Shown here piece by piece: positions 9,801 to 18,265 of a stretch of 64,000 nucleotides of DNA. The stretch spans positions 19,959-83,958 of the forward strand of contig NZ_DASYHS010000216.1 in assembly GCF_035998295.1 (NCBI RefSeq), read 5' to 3'. The position numbers were made by a program, and so were the translations under genes. The notes below the pieces were generated by a model. The model was given only the letters and a program-made list of their open reading frames with translations. It had not been told where the DNA came from and ran no database searches. The number at the start of each line of letters is the position of its first letter. Position 1 is the stretch's first letter. Origin of the DNA: DASYHS01 sp035998295. GTDB taxonomy: Bacteria > Pseudomonadota > Alphaproteobacteria > Azospirillales > Azospirillaceae.

Positions 9801-11672
9801 GTGTTCGGCAACGGCATGCTTCTGTCGCGTCACATCCGGCTGGTCGGCGCGTTCAATCACCTGCACATATTCTGCGATCCGGACCCCGATCCCGAACGGA
9901 GCTGGGAGGAGAGGCAGCGCCTGTTCGACCTGCCCCGCTCGACCTGGGCCGACTACGACGCGCAGGCGCTTTCGCCGGGGGCCCGCATCTACGAGCGCGC
10001 GGCCAAGTCGATCGAGCTGACGCCCCAGATCCGGGCGCGCTTCGGCATCGCGCGCGAGCGCGTGACGCCGGCCGAGCTGGTCCAGGCGATGCTGAAGGCG
10101 GAGACCGACCTGCTGTGGTTCGGCGGCATCGGCACCTACGTGAAGTGCTCCGACGAGAGCCACGCGGAAGTCGGCGACAAGACCAACGACGGGCTCCGGG
10201 TCGATGCCGACGAGCTTCACGCCCGCGTCGTCGGCGAGGGGGCCAACCTCGCGATGACCCAGCGCGCGCGCATCGAGGCGGCCGGCCGGGGCGTCAAGCT
10301 GAACACGGACGCAATCGACAACTCCGCCGGCGTTGACACCTCCGACCACGAGGTGAACATCAAGATCGTGCTCGGCGACGTGGTCGGGCGCGGCGACATG
10401 ACCCTCAAGCAGCGCGACCGCCTGCTCGTCGACATGACCGACGAGGTGGCGGCCCTGGTGCTCGCCGACAACTACCTCCAGACCCAGGCGCTCAGCCTCA
10501 CCGAGGTCGCGGCCCCGGACCTGCTGGAGAACCAGGCCCGCTTCATGCGCGCATTGGAGAAGGCGGGCGACCTGGACCGCGCGATCGAGGCGCTGCCGGG
10601 CGACGAGGAGATCGGCACCCGCATGGCCGCGCGCGCCGGCCTGACCCGGCCGGAAACGGCCGTGCTGCTGGCCTACGGCAAGATCGCGCTGTACCGGGAC
10701 GTGCTCGCCTCCAACCTGCCGGACGATCCCGGGCTGACCGGGGACCTGCTGGCCTATTTCCCCGGCCCGCTGCGCGAGGGCTTCGCCGAGGCGGTGGCCC
10801 GCCACCGGCTGCGGCGCGAGATCGTCGCGACGGCGGTGACCAACAGCCTGGTGAACCGCTGCGGACCGACCTTCGTCATGGAGACGATGGAGAAGACGGG
10901 GATGGGGCCGAGCGACGTCGCGCGCGCCTATCTGGCGGTGCGCGAGGCGTTCGGCCTGCGACGGCTGTGGCAGGAGATCCAGGGCCTCGACAACCTCGTG
11001 CCCACGGCCTGCCAGTACGAAATGCTGGCCGAGACGCAGCGCCTGATCTACCGCGCGGTCTCCTGGCTGCTGGTCAATGTCGAGCCGCAGCCCCTCGATC
11101 TGCTGGCGACGCGCGAAGCCTTCGGGCCCGGAGTGACGGAGCTGTCGGAGAGCATCGAGGCGGTGCTGTGCGAGGACGACCGCCAGCGCCTGTCGGACCG
11201 GGCGGCACCCTGGATCGACGCCGGTGCGCCGGCCGGCCTGGCATCGCGGGTCGCGGCGCTGCCCCTCATGGGGGCGGCGCTCGAGGTGACGCGCATCGCC
11301 TCGCAGCTCGGCCGCTCCGTTCCGGAGGTCGCGACCGTCCACTACGCGCTCGGCCACCGCTTCGGGCTCGAATGGCTGCGCAGCCAGGCATACACCATCC
11401 GCACCGACACCCACTGGCAGCGCCAGGCGGTCGGCGCGATCGTCGACGACCTGTTCGCGCTCCAGGGCAGCCTGAGCGTCAAGGTGCTGTCGTCCTCGGC
11501 GGCGGCCGTGCCCGGCGAGGGCGACCGCCTGATCGACGACTGGATCGCCGCCCGCCCGGGACCGGTGGAGCGGATCGTCCAACTCCTGGGCGAGCTGCGG
11601 GCCCAGCCGGTGGTCGACCTCGCGATGCTCGCGGTGGCCAACCGGCAGCTCAGGGGCCTGGTGGCGGGGTAG
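6804..11672 (+). CDS. NAD-specific glutamate dehydrogenase, large (~180 kDa) class
   Basis: 1622 residues, the usual size of the large bacterial NAD-GDH. It deaminates glutamate to 2-oxoglutarate and ammonia and is chiefly catabolic. The N-terminal half (residues 1 to about 700) matches the regulatory ACT-like extension. The catalytic core begins near residue 810 with GGKVARGGIRWSDRREDF and continues with KNAVIVPVGAKGGFVVK and, around residue 1126, KTNDGLRVDADELHARVVGEGANL. The ATG at 6804 has GAGGAGG eleven bases upstream. It is flanked by 201 bp of non-coding DNA on the promoter side. The very long open frame on the opposite strand is a GC-bias shadow. Such enzymes are known to be allosterically controlled. 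Confidence 0.97.
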   Translation: MALKAEQLKGELTEKIVRQVRDRLNRDKADPAERFVRQFYANVPPDDIVQSSPDQLYGAALSIWQFGQQREPDRPRVRVYTPRVEEQGWAAGHTVVEIVNDDMPFLVDSVTAEVNRHNLTVHLVIHPVVRARRDARGALVELYEPQAAPAEARAESFMHVEVDEVSSPEVLEALRVDLERVLGDVRAAVGDWQAMRRRAEAVIEEVGGTGVPVPRDELDEGLDFLRWLNDDNFTFLGCRSYRFEDGSEDASLAVVPDSGLGILRDENYLVFQGLRNFQALPPEVRQFMRQPRLLLVTKSNRKSTVHRPTQMDAIFVKVFDENGEVAGEHLFVGLFTSVAYSRSTRDIPFLRKKVTRVLQRAGFEPRSHDGKALIHILEGFQRDELFQIGDDELYEIALGVLHLQERQRTALFVRRDPFERFVTCLVFVPRDRYDTDLRRRIQAILETAFRGTSTTFYTQLAESVLARVQFHVETTPGAIPDVDLAELEARLIEASRAWSDRLLDALVEARGEEQGLRLHRRYTGAFPTSYRENFGAEVAVFDIERIEQALHTRTLGLNLYRRIEAGDDELHLKLYHEGAAVPLSDALPMLERMGLKVLSEAGPFEIRIMGRQEPVWMHDFAMSTRSGATVDLREVKQAFQDAFARVWAGETENDGFNRLVLLAGLGWREVMVLRAYAKYLRQARLQFSQDYLEDALSAHPAITRQIVRLFRTLHDPARPGTAEDRRTAANGILVEIEHRLDAVANLDEDRILRRFLNLVRSTLRTNFFQTQPDGMPKPHLALKLDSRSIDDLPLPRPWVEMFVYSPRVEGVHLRGGKVARGGIRWSDRREDFRTEILGLMKAQTVKNAVIVPVGAKGGFVVKRPPAPSLGRDAWLAEGIECYRTFIRGLLDVTDTLGRDGEVIVPPDVVRLDGDDPYLVVAADKGTATFSDIANGIAIDYGFWLGDAFASGGSQGYDHKKMGITARGAWESVKRHFRELGTDIQTQDFTVVGVGDMSGDVFGNGMLLSRHIRLVGAFNHLHIFCDPDPDPERSWEERQRLFDLPRSTWADYDAQALSPGARIYERAAKSIELTPQIRARFGIARERVTPAELVQAMLKAETDLLWFGGIGTYVKCSDESHAEVGDKTNDGLRVDADELHARVVGEGANLAMTQRARIEAAGRGVKLNTDAIDNSAGVDTSDHEVNIKIVLGDVVGRGDMTLKQRDRLLVDMTDEVAALVLADNYLQTQALSLTEVAAPDLLENQARFMRALEKAGDLDRAIEALPGDEEIGTRMAARAGLTRPETAVLLAYGKIALYRDVLASNLPDDPGLTGDLLAYFPGPLREGFAEAVARHRLRREIVATAVTNSLVNRCGPTFVMETMEKTGMGPSDVARAYLAVREAFGLRRLWQEIQGLDNLVPTACQYEMLAETQRLIYRAVSWLLVNVEPQPLDLLATREAFGPGVTELSESIEAVLCEDDRQRLSDRAAPWIDAGAPAGLASRVAALPLMGAALEVTRIASQLGRSVPEVATVHYALGHRFGLEWLRSQAYTIRTDTHWQRQAVGAIVDDLFALQGSLSVKVLSSSAAAVPGEGDRLIDDWIAARPGPVERIVQLLGELRAQPVVDLAMLAVANRQLRGLVAG

Positions 11673-11702
11673 GGACACGCCCTACCTCTGCTACCGGCTC
11701 CC

Positions 11703-12842
11703 TCAACCGCCATGCAGGAGGCCGGCGATCAGCCCGGCCGCCTCGGTTGCCCCGGTGGCCGGGACCGGCGGGCGGGGCGGGGCGGCCCACAACGCATCGA
11801 GCGCCGCCAGCACGTCGCCGGCCTCCAGTGCTGCCCGCGGGATCTCGGCCGCGCGGGCATTGGCGTGCAGCCAGTCCAATAGCCACGGCTCCTCCGGCCA
11901 GTCGCCGCGGCGCAGATAGAGGAAAGGGACGCCGTGAATGGCAGCGCCGGCCACGCTGCCGTAGCCGGGCTTGCCGATGAAGGCGTCGAGCGAGGCGAGC
12001 ACGTCCTCGAAGGGCAGGCCGAGGGCGGACAGGTCGTGCACCCGCGTCCCGGTGCCCGCCCCGGCCGGCACCAGGAACCGTACGCCCTCGATCGCCGGCC
12101 AGGACGCCGCAGGCGGCGCGTCGCCCATGCCGCCGAGGGCCGCCAGCACCAGCCTTTCACCCGGGGTCATGCCGAGTCGCGCCGCGATCGCGTCCCGCCG
12201 GCACGTGCCGCGCCGGCCGATCGGCCCGGTATCGGCGATGCGCCGGGCGCCGGCGAACGGCATCGAGGGGGCGGGGCGCAGCACCAGGTCGGCCCGGGCG
12301 TAGCAGGCGTGCAGCCGCCGCGCCGTCTCGAGCATGTCCGCGTCGCCGGGAAACAGGCCGGCCAGGATGTCGCCCCAGGTCAGCGTCGCCATCAACGCCA
12401 CCGGGACGCCCGCTTCCCGTGCGCCCGCGACCGCGGCCGCCGAGGCGTTCGAGAGCACCAGGCCGGCGCCCGTGCGCCGAAGCAGCGCCGCCTCGGCGGC
12501 CACGACGGCATCCCAGCGTGCCGCCAGTTTCCCGTAAGCCGCACGCGTCGCCGGCAGGTCCAGCTCGGTCGCCGAGCGCAGGACGACGCCGAAATCGTCG
12601 TCGGGCACGATCAGGTCGAAGGGAGGGGCTATCACCTCCTCGATGCGCCGGCGCGGAATGGCGCTGCGCACGGACAGGGACAGGCCGGGCAGCAGGCGGC
12701 GCAGTCCGGCCACCGCCGCCCCGGTCTGGACCGCGTGGCCGAAGCCGTTGGCGGTGATCGCGGCGTGGAGGCGCACGGGGCGCCGGGACAGGATCGGTTC
12801 CAAGACGGCTTCTTCGCATTGGGCGGGAGACGCGGATCGCAT
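11703..12842 (-). CDS. Glycosyltransferase-like protein (GT28/MurG-type fold)
   Basis: About 379 residues if begun at the ATG at 12842. The conserved part begins LHAAITANGFGHAVQTGAAVAGL, a glycine-rich N-terminal loop as in MGT/MurG-type glycosyltransferases and the N-terminal domain of sugar kinases such as L-arabinokinase. The C-terminal half has the donor-site-like FIGKPGYGSVAGAAIHGVPFLYL, the equivalent of the GGxGS/G-E loop. No membrane segments. The start is uncertain because no good Shine-Dalgarno site precedes the ATG; in-frame TTG and GTG codons lie 12-25 codons downstream. It is convergent with the glutamate dehydrogenase gene (30-bp gap) and divergent from the damaged hydrolase gene. 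The acceptor is unknown. Confidence 0.7.
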   Translation of the reverse strand: MRSASPAQCEEAVLEPILSRRPVRLHAAITANGFGHAVQTGAAVAGLRRLLPGLSLSVRSAIPRRRIEEVIAPPFDLIVPDDDFGVVLRSATELDLPATRAAYGKLAARWDAVVAAEAALLRRTGAGLVLSNASAAAVAGAREAGVPVALMATLTWGDILAGLFPGDADMLETARRLHACYARADLVLRPAPSMPFAGARRIADTGPIGRRGTCRRDAIAARLGMTPGERLVLAALGGMGDAPPAASWPAIEGVRFLVPAGAGTGTRVHDLSALGLPFEDVLASLDAFIGKPGYGSVAGAAIHGVPFLYLRRGDWPEEPWLLDWLHANARAAEIPRAALEAGDVLAALDALWAAPPRPPVPATGATEAAGLIAGLLHGG

Positions 12843-12910
12843 ACCGTAGCGTCGTGCGCGATGTCGAGCGGATGCCGCCGCGACCGGGCTGCACCACGAG
12901 GAGGAACGCG

Positions 12911-13262
12911 ATGACGGGGACGCTCTCGATCGTCCGGCGGCTGATCCCGGAATGGGGCACGACCTACGGCCCGGCCGGCGAGGGACCGTTTCCGGCGGTG
13001 ATGGTCCTCCATGGCTCGGAGGGAGGATGGTCGGGCTGGAGCCACCGCAACGCGGTCCTTCTCGCGGCCCACGGGTTCCTGGCTTTCCCTTTCCCTTACG
13101 CCCGGAAGGGCAACGCGTGGAACGCCTGCGACATCGTCGACGTCCCCCTCGACCGCAGAGGTCCATATATACGACGGCGAGGACCACAGCCTCGGCAGCC
13201 ACGCCGAGAACGAACTTCACGGACACCTGATCCCGTTCCTCGCGAGGCATCTCGTCGCATGA
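12911..13262 (+). pseudogene. Alpha/beta hydrolase (BAAT/dienelactone-hydrolase type), internally deleted and frameshifted
   Basis: The ATG at 12911 has a strong GAGGAGG site. The first about 80 codons read as a hydrolase N-terminus: FPAVMVLHGSEGGWSG (oxyanion HG loop) then NACDIVDVPLDR. At about 13151-13160 this frame loses similarity, and a different frame reads VHIYDGEDHSLGSHAENELH to the stop at 13260-13262. That is the catalytic-His end of the same family (GEDH). The nucleophile-elbow GxSxG region expected between them is missing, roughly 100-150 codons. I interpret this as one gene that lost its middle and went out of frame, so it is almost certainly inactive. Alternatively it is an assembly collapse. 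Confidence 0.75.
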
Positions 13263-13331
13263 CATGCCGCGCGCGCATCTGCGTGCGACGGACATGACAT
13301 AATGCGTACGCAATTGCGTGAGACGGAGGAG

Positions 13332-13916
13332 ATGATGCCGAAGATCCTGACCGTGCTGACGGACGACTACGCGGACTGGGAATGCGGGCTGCTGCACGGC
13401 AGCGGCCGTTCCTATCTCGGGCTGGAGATCGAGACGGCCTCGCCCGGCGGGCGGGCGGTGCGCTCGATGGGCGGCCTGCTGACCACGACGGACCGGGACC
13501 TCGCCGGGGCGACGCCGGACGGGTTCGACGCGCTCGTGGTCTGCGGCGGCATGATCTGGACGACGCCCGCGGCTCCCGACCTGTCCGACCTCCTGAAGGC
13601 GGCGCTGGGCGCCGGGCGGACGGTCGCCTGCATCTGCGGAGCCACGCTTGCGCTCGCCCGGGCCGGGCTGCTGGACGACCGGCGCCATACCAGCAACTCC
13701 GCCGATTTCCTGCGCACGAACGCCCCCGCCTATGCCGGGCAGGCCCTCTACGATCCGGGGCCGCGGGCGGTCAGCGACCGGGGGGTCGTCACCGCAGCCG
13801 GCACGGCGCCGGTATCCTTCGCGGTCGAGGTGTTCCGGGCGGTCCTTCCCGACCGCCAGGAGGAGACGGCGGCGTTCGCGGCCATGCTCGGCGGCGAGCA
13901 CCGCCCGCCCGCCTGA
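13332..13916 (+). CDS. DJ-1/PfpI-family type 1 glutamine-amidotransferase-like protein
   Basis: 194 residues from tandem ATG codons at 13332/13335 preceded by GGAGGA; the second ATG gives the family-like start MPKILTVLTDDYADWE. The core has FDALVVCGGMIW and the nucleophile elbow VACICGATLALARAG with the reactive Cys at about residue 102. This is the DJ-1/PfpI signature and lies at the usual distance. Members act as glyoxalases, chaperones, isonitrile hydratases or peptidases; the exact activity cannot be told. An ATG at 13302 is possible but adds ten non-conserved residues. It stands between two decayed genes. Confidence 0.85.
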   Translation: MMPKILTVLTDDYADWECGLLHGSGRSYLGLEIETASPGGRAVRSMGGLLTTTDRDLAGATPDGFDALVVCGGMIWTTPAAPDLSDLLKAALGAGRTVACICGATLALARAGLLDDRRHTSNSADFLRTNAPAYAGQALYDPGPRAVSDRGVVTAAGTAPVSFAVEVFRAVLPDRQEETAAFAAMLGGEHRPPA

Positions 13917-13924
13917 GCGAGCCC

Positions 13925-14143
13925 ATGGACGGCCGGGTCGGGTTTCGTCCCGGCGGCTCCACCGGCCCGCAGGCGCTGCGGCTGGTCCTGGAGGAGCGGT
14001 GCCGGGACCGGCCGGTACGCCTCGGGGTCTTGCGCAACAATCCCGCCCGCCGGTTCTACGAGCGGTTCGGTTTCGCCGCGACCGGCGAGGACGGCATCAA
14101 GATCCTGATGTGCCGGCCAGGCGGCCGGCCATGCGGAAGGTGA
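13925..14143 (+). pseudogene. GNAT acetyltransferase C-terminal remnant
   Basis: The 72 codons from the ATG at 13925 contain LRLVLEERCRDRPVRLGVLRNNPARRFYERFGFAATGEDGIKILM, residues typical of the last two motifs of GNAT acetyltransferases (N-P-A-x-R-x-Y-E-x-x-G-F). The acetyl-CoA-binding (R/Q)xxGxG/A loop and everything before it are absent, so this cannot be a working enzyme. Its 3' end overlaps the 3' end of the convergent histidine kinase gene by 47 bp. No Shine-Dalgarno site is seen. Likely a decay product next to another damaged gene. Confidence 0.7.
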
Positions 14144-15311
14144 AGCGCGTCTCCTCGGGCGAGGAGGCGACTTCCAGCGTGCCTTCATGGGCGCGGGCGA
14201 TCTCCGAGGCGATGTAGAGGCCGAGGCCAAGCCCTTGCTGCCCGGGCTTGACGGAGGCGCGCGAGAACGGCTGGAACAGATGGTCGACGGTGTCGAGCGG
14301 GATCGGCTCGCCGGGATTGGCGACCGAGAGCTCGAGCCCGCCATCGGCGCTGCGCGCCCGGACCCTGACCGGAGCGGTGGCATCGCCGTGGACCAGCGCG
14401 TTGGCCAGCAGGTTCGAGAACAGCTGGGCGATCCGCGCGCGGTCGCAATGGACCGGCCGGTCCAGGACGATGTCGCACAGGATTGCGCGGTCCGGCCAAG
14501 CCGCCCGCAGTTCGGCGACGACCTGCTCCAGCGCCGCCGTCAGGTCGGCATCGAGGGTGCGGCTCATGGGAAGGCCGCCGCCCAGCCGGCCGCGGGCGAA
14601 GTCCAGGACGTTGTCGATCAGCCCCGCCATGCGCGCGGCGCTGTTCTGGATCAGCGTCGCCACCTGCGCCGCCCTGTCGGCCAGCGGCATCCTGAGCAGC
14701 AGCTTCGCACCCGCATCGATCGAGGCCAGCGGGTTGCGCAGGTCATGGCCCAGGATCGCGATGAACTGCTCGCGCAGCTCGGCGCTCTGGCGTTCGTCCA
14801 GAAGGGCCTTCTCGCTGAGCGTCAGGCGTTCCTGGGCATCGAGATGGAAGCCGATCAGGTCGGCGAACAGCTTGAACATGCCGACCGTCTCCGGCGTCTC
14901 GAGGCGGGCCGGCCGTGGATCGATCGCGCACAAGGTCCCGAAGAACCGGCCGTCCGGCCGGTATATCGGCATCGAGACGTAGCTCTGGAAACCGTATTGC
15001 CGGGGCGTCGGGTGCCGGCAGAACACCTCGTCCTCGGCCACGTGGTCGATGACGACGTGGCCGCCGCTCGCGCGGATCTCGTTGCAGATGGTGGTCGCCA
15101 CCTCGAGTTCGCCGCCGGGCTGGAGGCCGAACGCGATCTCGTCGCGCACGGCGCAGGCGACCCAGCGCTCCTCCGTCACCCGCGCCACGGCCGCGAAGCC
15201 GAGGCCGGTGGTCCGGCATACGACCTCCAGGATCGTGGGAACGACGTCGATCCTGGCCACCAAGGCCACATCGTCGGCAATGCTGCTCTTCACGGCGCTA
15301 CTACTCTCCAC
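14097..15311 (-). CDS. GAF-domain sensor histidine kinase
   Basis: 404 residues with a GTG start at 15311 behind GAGGAG. A GAF domain occupies residues 20-160 (ILEVVCRTTGLGFAAVARV ... GTLCAIDPRP). It is followed by a HisKA dimerisation helix with phospho-acceptor His189 in AILGHDLRNPLASID, then a HATPase domain with an N-box (LFSNLLANALVHGD) and G-box (GLGLGLYIASEIARAHEG). There are no membrane segments, so it is a cytoplasmic sensor, possibly a phytochrome-like or redox-linked two-component kinase. No response regulator gene is adjacent, so it is an orphan. It lies 93 bp downstream of the MgtC-like gene on the same strand and may be co-transcribed. Confidence 0.9.
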   Translation of the reverse strand: MESSSAVKSSIADDVALVARIDVVPTILEVVCRTTGLGFAAVARVTEERWVACAVRDEIAFGLQPGGELEVATTICNEIRASGGHVVIDHVAEDEVFCRHPTPRQYGFQSYVSMPIYRPDGRFFGTLCAIDPRPARLETPETVGMFKLFADLIGFHLDAQERLTLSEKALLDERQSAELREQFIAILGHDLRNPLASIDAGAKLLLRMPLADRAAQVATLIQNSAARMAGLIDNVLDFARGRLGGGLPMSRTLDADLTAALEQVVAELRAAWPDRAILCDIVLDRPVHCDRARIAQLFSNLLANALVHGDATAPVRVRARSADGGLELSVANPGEPIPLDTVDHLFQPFSRASVKPGQQGLGLGLYIASEIARAHEGTLEVASSPEETRFTFRMAGRLAGTSGS

Positions 15312-15404
15312 GGCGGCTCCTCGCCCGCAACGGTGGACGACATGCCCCGATATGGTGACGGGGCCGGCGCGACGTCATTCCCTGCGGCAGCCTGCCGCCG
15401 TCCC

Positions 15405-15872
15405 TCAGCCGTCGCTGCCGGGCAGCCACCGCTCGACGAAATACAGCACCGTCAGGATCAGGACCGCGAAGGCGAGGGCGACGATGCCGATCCAGTACTG
15501 GCCGGCGCCGGCCGCGATGCCGATCGCCCCGCACATCCAGATGTTCGCGGCGGTCGTCACGCCTTTCACGTCGCCGCGCGTCACGAAGATCACGCCGGCG
15601 CAGATGAAGCCGATCGCCTGGGCGAGGCCCTGGACCACGCGGAGCGGGTCGGTCTCGCGATGGCCCATGGCCAGCAGCGCCTCGAACAGTTCCAGCGTCA
15701 CCAGCGTCGTCGTCGCGGCGCTGACCGAGACCAGCATGTGCGTGCGCAGGCCGGCCGGCTTGCGGCGCAGTTCGCGGTCGAGGCCCAGGACCAGGCCGAA
15801 GGCAGCCGCCATGGCGAGGCGGAGGACGATTTCCTCCAGCGGCGTGTAGGTCGAGAACTGAAACTCCTCCAC
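15405..15872 (-). CDS. MgtC/SapB-family membrane protein
   Basis: 155 residues starting at GTG 15872 with GGAG eight bases upstream. The N-terminus LEEIVLRLAMAAAFGLVLGLDRELRRKPAGLRTHMLVSVSAA is the MgtC signature (G-x-x-R-x-x-x-x-x-x-A-G-L-R-T-H). About four to five transmembrane helices follow. It lacks the C-terminal ACT-like domain of virulence-type MgtC. Such proteins affect Mg2+ homeostasis or ATP synthase; the role here is not established. A much longer reading with extra N-terminal residues is possible but has no conserved sequence. Divergent from the sulfatase-like gene. Confidence 0.88.
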   Translation of the reverse strand: MEEFQFSTYTPLEEIVLRLAMAAAFGLVLGLDRELRRKPAGLRTHMLVSVSAATTTLVTLELFEALLAMGHRETDPLRVVQGLAQAIGFICAGVIFVTRGDVKGVTTAANIWMCGAIGIAAGAGQYWIGIVALAFAVLILTVLYFVERWLPGSDG

Positions 15873-15924
15873 GTGCCCTTCTCCGGGGTTTGACTCCGGC
15901 CGGCTGCGGGCGCATGACGGTGGG

Positions 15925-17514
15925 ATGCGGCGACGGTTCCGGCACGAGAGACGAACGGCGGGCGGGTGGCTCGGGTTCCTGGCTGCGGTCGCGTGGCTCA
16001 GCCTCGTGCTCAACCTGCCGAACTGGCCGCCCTACTGGTTCGGAGCCAACCACGCGCGCCTGGCGCCGGAGGCGGTGGGGCTGCTTGCCGTCCTGGCGCT
16101 CGCGGCCGTCCTCGGCCGGTCGCCGGGCCGCGCCTGGGCCTGGGCCGTCGCCGTCCCGCTCTTCGTGCTGGTGCTGCTGCGCCTGGGCGACCTGGCGGCG
16201 AACCTGATGCTCGGCCGCCCCGTCAACCTCGCGCTCGACCTGCCGCTGCTGCCCTCGATCCTGGAAGTGATCGTCGCCTCGGCGTCGTGGACGGAACTGG
16301 CGGTCGCGGCGGTCCTGGTCCCGGTCGGGCTGGCGGCGATCCTGGCGCTCAACCGCGCCGCGGCCGGCGCGCTCGCCACGACCGCCCGGCATCGCAGTGC
16401 CCCGCTGCTGGCAGGCTCCCTGATGGTCGGGGCGGCCGGCGCATTCGGGCTCGGCGTCTTCCCGCCGCCGTCCTGGAGCGCCACCGCGCTCGCGGCGAAC
16501 CAGGTCCGCGCCGCGGCCGAGACGGCGGCGCTCTTGGAGGAACATCGGCGGCGCATCGCTGCCGATCCCCTGGCCGGCGACGGCGGGACGGCCGGCCTGC
16601 TCGGCGGCCTCGGCGGACGGGACGTGACGGTGGTCTTCGTCGAATCCTACGGCGAGGTGGCCCTGGACGACCCGGACATCTCGCGCACGATCCTGCCGCT
16701 GCTGGACGGGGCGGGGCGCCGCCTGGAAGCGGCCGGCGTCGATCTGCGCAGCGGCATGCTCGTCTCGCCGGTCCGCGGAGGGCAGTCCTGGCTCGCCCAC
16801 GGCACGCTGCTGACGGGCCTGCGGCTGTCCAGCCAGCCCCTCTACGCCATGGCGCTCGCGGCCCGCAGGACCACGCTCGCCCATCTGTTCGACCGGGCGG
16901 GCTACGAGACCGCCGCGGTGGCGCCGGCGATCCGGCGGGCCTGGCCCGAAGGCGTGGTGCTCGGCTTCGGGCACATCCTCGACGCCGACCGCCTCGGCTA
17001 TGCCGGCCCGAACTACGGCTGGGCCGGCATCCCCGACCAGTACACGCTCTCGGCGCTGGGCCGGGTGCTGCCGGCCGGCCGGCCGGTCTTCGCGCAGGTG
17101 GTGCTGGTCAGCAGCCACGGGCCGTGGCGTCCGGTTCCGCCGATGGTCGCGGACTGGGACCGGATCGCCGGGGGCGAGATCTACCGCGTCGCGGCGCAAC
17201 GCCCCGCCGGGGCGGACATACGGGAGGACTATGCGACGGCGCTGGGCTACAGCCTGGCTTCGGTCTTCGAGTGGATCGAGCGGCGCGTCGAGGACGGCGG
17301 CCTCGTCATCGTGCTCGGCGACCACCAGCCGGCACCGCTGGTCGCCGGGCCGGACGCCTCCTACGCGGTGCCGGTCCACGTCGCGAGCCGCAGCGCCGAC
17401 CTGGTCGAGGCCTTCGCGGGCTGGGGCTTCGTGCCGGGCCCGCGGCCGGGCGGCGAGCCGCTGCCGATGGAGGCGTTCCGCGACCGTTTCGTCGAGACGT
17501 TCAGCCGGCCGTGA
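15925..17514 (+). CDS. Membrane-anchored sulfatase-like (LtaS/alkaline phosphatase superfamily) protein
   Basis: 529 residues. Four or five transmembrane segments fill residues 15-175, followed by a periplasmic catalytic domain. This contains VVFVESYGEV (metal-binding Glu), GGQSWLAHGTLLTG (candidate Ser nucleophile region), LVSSHGPWRP (His) and VIVLGDHQPA (Asp-His metal ligands). The order matches alkaline-phosphatase/sulfatase superfamily enzymes that transfer or hydrolyse phosphoglycerol, phosphoethanolamine or sulfate on envelope glycans. The start at 15925 has a weak GGTGGG site. It overlaps the 3' end of the convergent FkbM methyltransferase by 14 bp. The modified envelope component is unknown. 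Confidence 0.82.
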   Translation: MRRRFRHERRTAGGWLGFLAAVAWLSLVLNLPNWPPYWFGANHARLAPEAVGLLAVLALAAVLGRSPGRAWAWAVAVPLFVLVLLRLGDLAANLMLGRPVNLALDLPLLPSILEVIVASASWTELAVAAVLVPVGLAAILALNRAAAGALATTARHRSAPLLAGSLMVGAAGAFGLGVFPPPSWSATALAANQVRAAAETAALLEEHRRRIAADPLAGDGGTAGLLGGLGGRDVTVVFVESYGEVALDDPDISRTILPLLDGAGRRLEAAGVDLRSGMLVSPVRGGQSWLAHGTLLTGLRLSSQPLYAMALAARRTTLAHLFDRAGYETAAVAPAIRRAWPEGVVLGFGHILDADRLGYAGPNYGWAGIPDQYTLSALGRVLPAGRPVFAQVVLVSSHGPWRPVPPMVADWDRIAGGEIYRVAAQRPAGADIREDYATALGYSLASVFEWIERRVEDGGLVIVLGDHQPAPLVAGPDASYAVPVHVASRSADLVEAFAGWGFVPGPRPGGEPLPMEAFRDRFVETFSRP

Positions 17515-18265
17515 GGAGACGTGCGTAGACGTCGCCGCTGCCGGCGTCGGCGGGCAGCCCGGCGAGCCGGGCGGCGAGTTCCTCCGCCCCCGTCCAGCCC
17601 GGCAGCGCGAAGCGGAAGCTCTCGCCGAAGACGACCTGGAACTCCCAGCGGCCGAGCCGGGCCAGCCGGTCCAGGCAGGCCAGGGCACCGCCCATGGTAG
17701 CCGGCACGAATTCGAAGGACAGGCAGGGGATCGGCGCCGAGAGCCCGTCCAGCACCGCTGCCTCGAAGCCCTCGACGTCGATCTTGCAGAAGGCGGGCAC
17801 GCCATGGCGCGCGACCAGCGCGTCCAGGGTCGTGACCGGAACGGTGACCGCCTCCTCCCAGCGTTGCCCGCGGAAGGAGGGCGCGCGGGCGACGCGCGCC
17901 GCCCAGTCCGCCGACAGCGTCGAGAGCGTCGGCGCCCGGCGGTTGACGTGCAGCACGGCGGTCCCGCTTTCGGGGCCCGCGGCTTGCGCCAGCAGCACGA
18001 CCCCCGGATCGCGGCCGTACAGTACGCGCAACGCCCGCGCGAAGGCAGGCTGCGGTTCCAGGGCGACGACCCGCGCGCCCAGCGCCCGGAACGCCGAGAC
18101 CCGGTCGCCGAGATGGGCGCCGACGTCGAAGCACAGGTCCCCCGGCCCGGCGAACTGCCGGTAGAAGGCGATCTGGCGGCGGCGCTTCAGGGGATTGAGG
18201 CGGTACATCGCGATCGACCGCGCGAAGCCGGCCAGCGCGGCGATCCGGGATGCCGGGCCGGTCAC
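17501..18265 (-). CDS. FkbM-family SAM-dependent methyltransferase
   Basis: 254 residues from a GTG at 18263-18265 that overlaps the stop of the phosphatase gene (GTGA). SAM-binding motif I is LCFDVGAHLGDRVSAF; the acidic end of strand 2 is VVALEPQPAF; FCKIDVEGFEAAVLDGL is the FkbM family signature. These enzymes usually O-methylate sugars or polyketides. Translational coupling to a cobalamin phosphatase and cobS is unexpected, so its link to cobalamin may be only positional. Convergent neighbour is the sulfatase-like membrane protein, which would fit surface-glycan work. Confidence 0.87.
   Translation of the reverse strand: MTGPASRIAALAGFARSIAMYRLNPLKRRRQIAFYRQFAGPGDLCFDVGAHLGDRVSAFRALGARVVALEPQPAFARALRVLYGRDPGVVLLAQAAGPESGTAVLHVNRRAPTLSTLSADWAARVARAPSFRGQRWEEAVTVPVTTLDALVARHGVPAFCKIDVEGFEAAVLDGLSAPIPCLSFEFVPATMGGALACLDRLARLGRWEFQVVFGESFRFALPGWTGAEELAARLAGLPADAGSGDVYARLLTAG

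Noticed and set aside
6675..11678. Very long (about 1667-codon) open frame on the minus strand opposite the glutamate dehydrogenase gene
   Set aside because: High third-position GC on the real strand leaves the antisense frame open; its product is low-complexity His/Arg/Val-rich without any recognisable domain, and the plus-strand gene is a full-length NAD-GDH.
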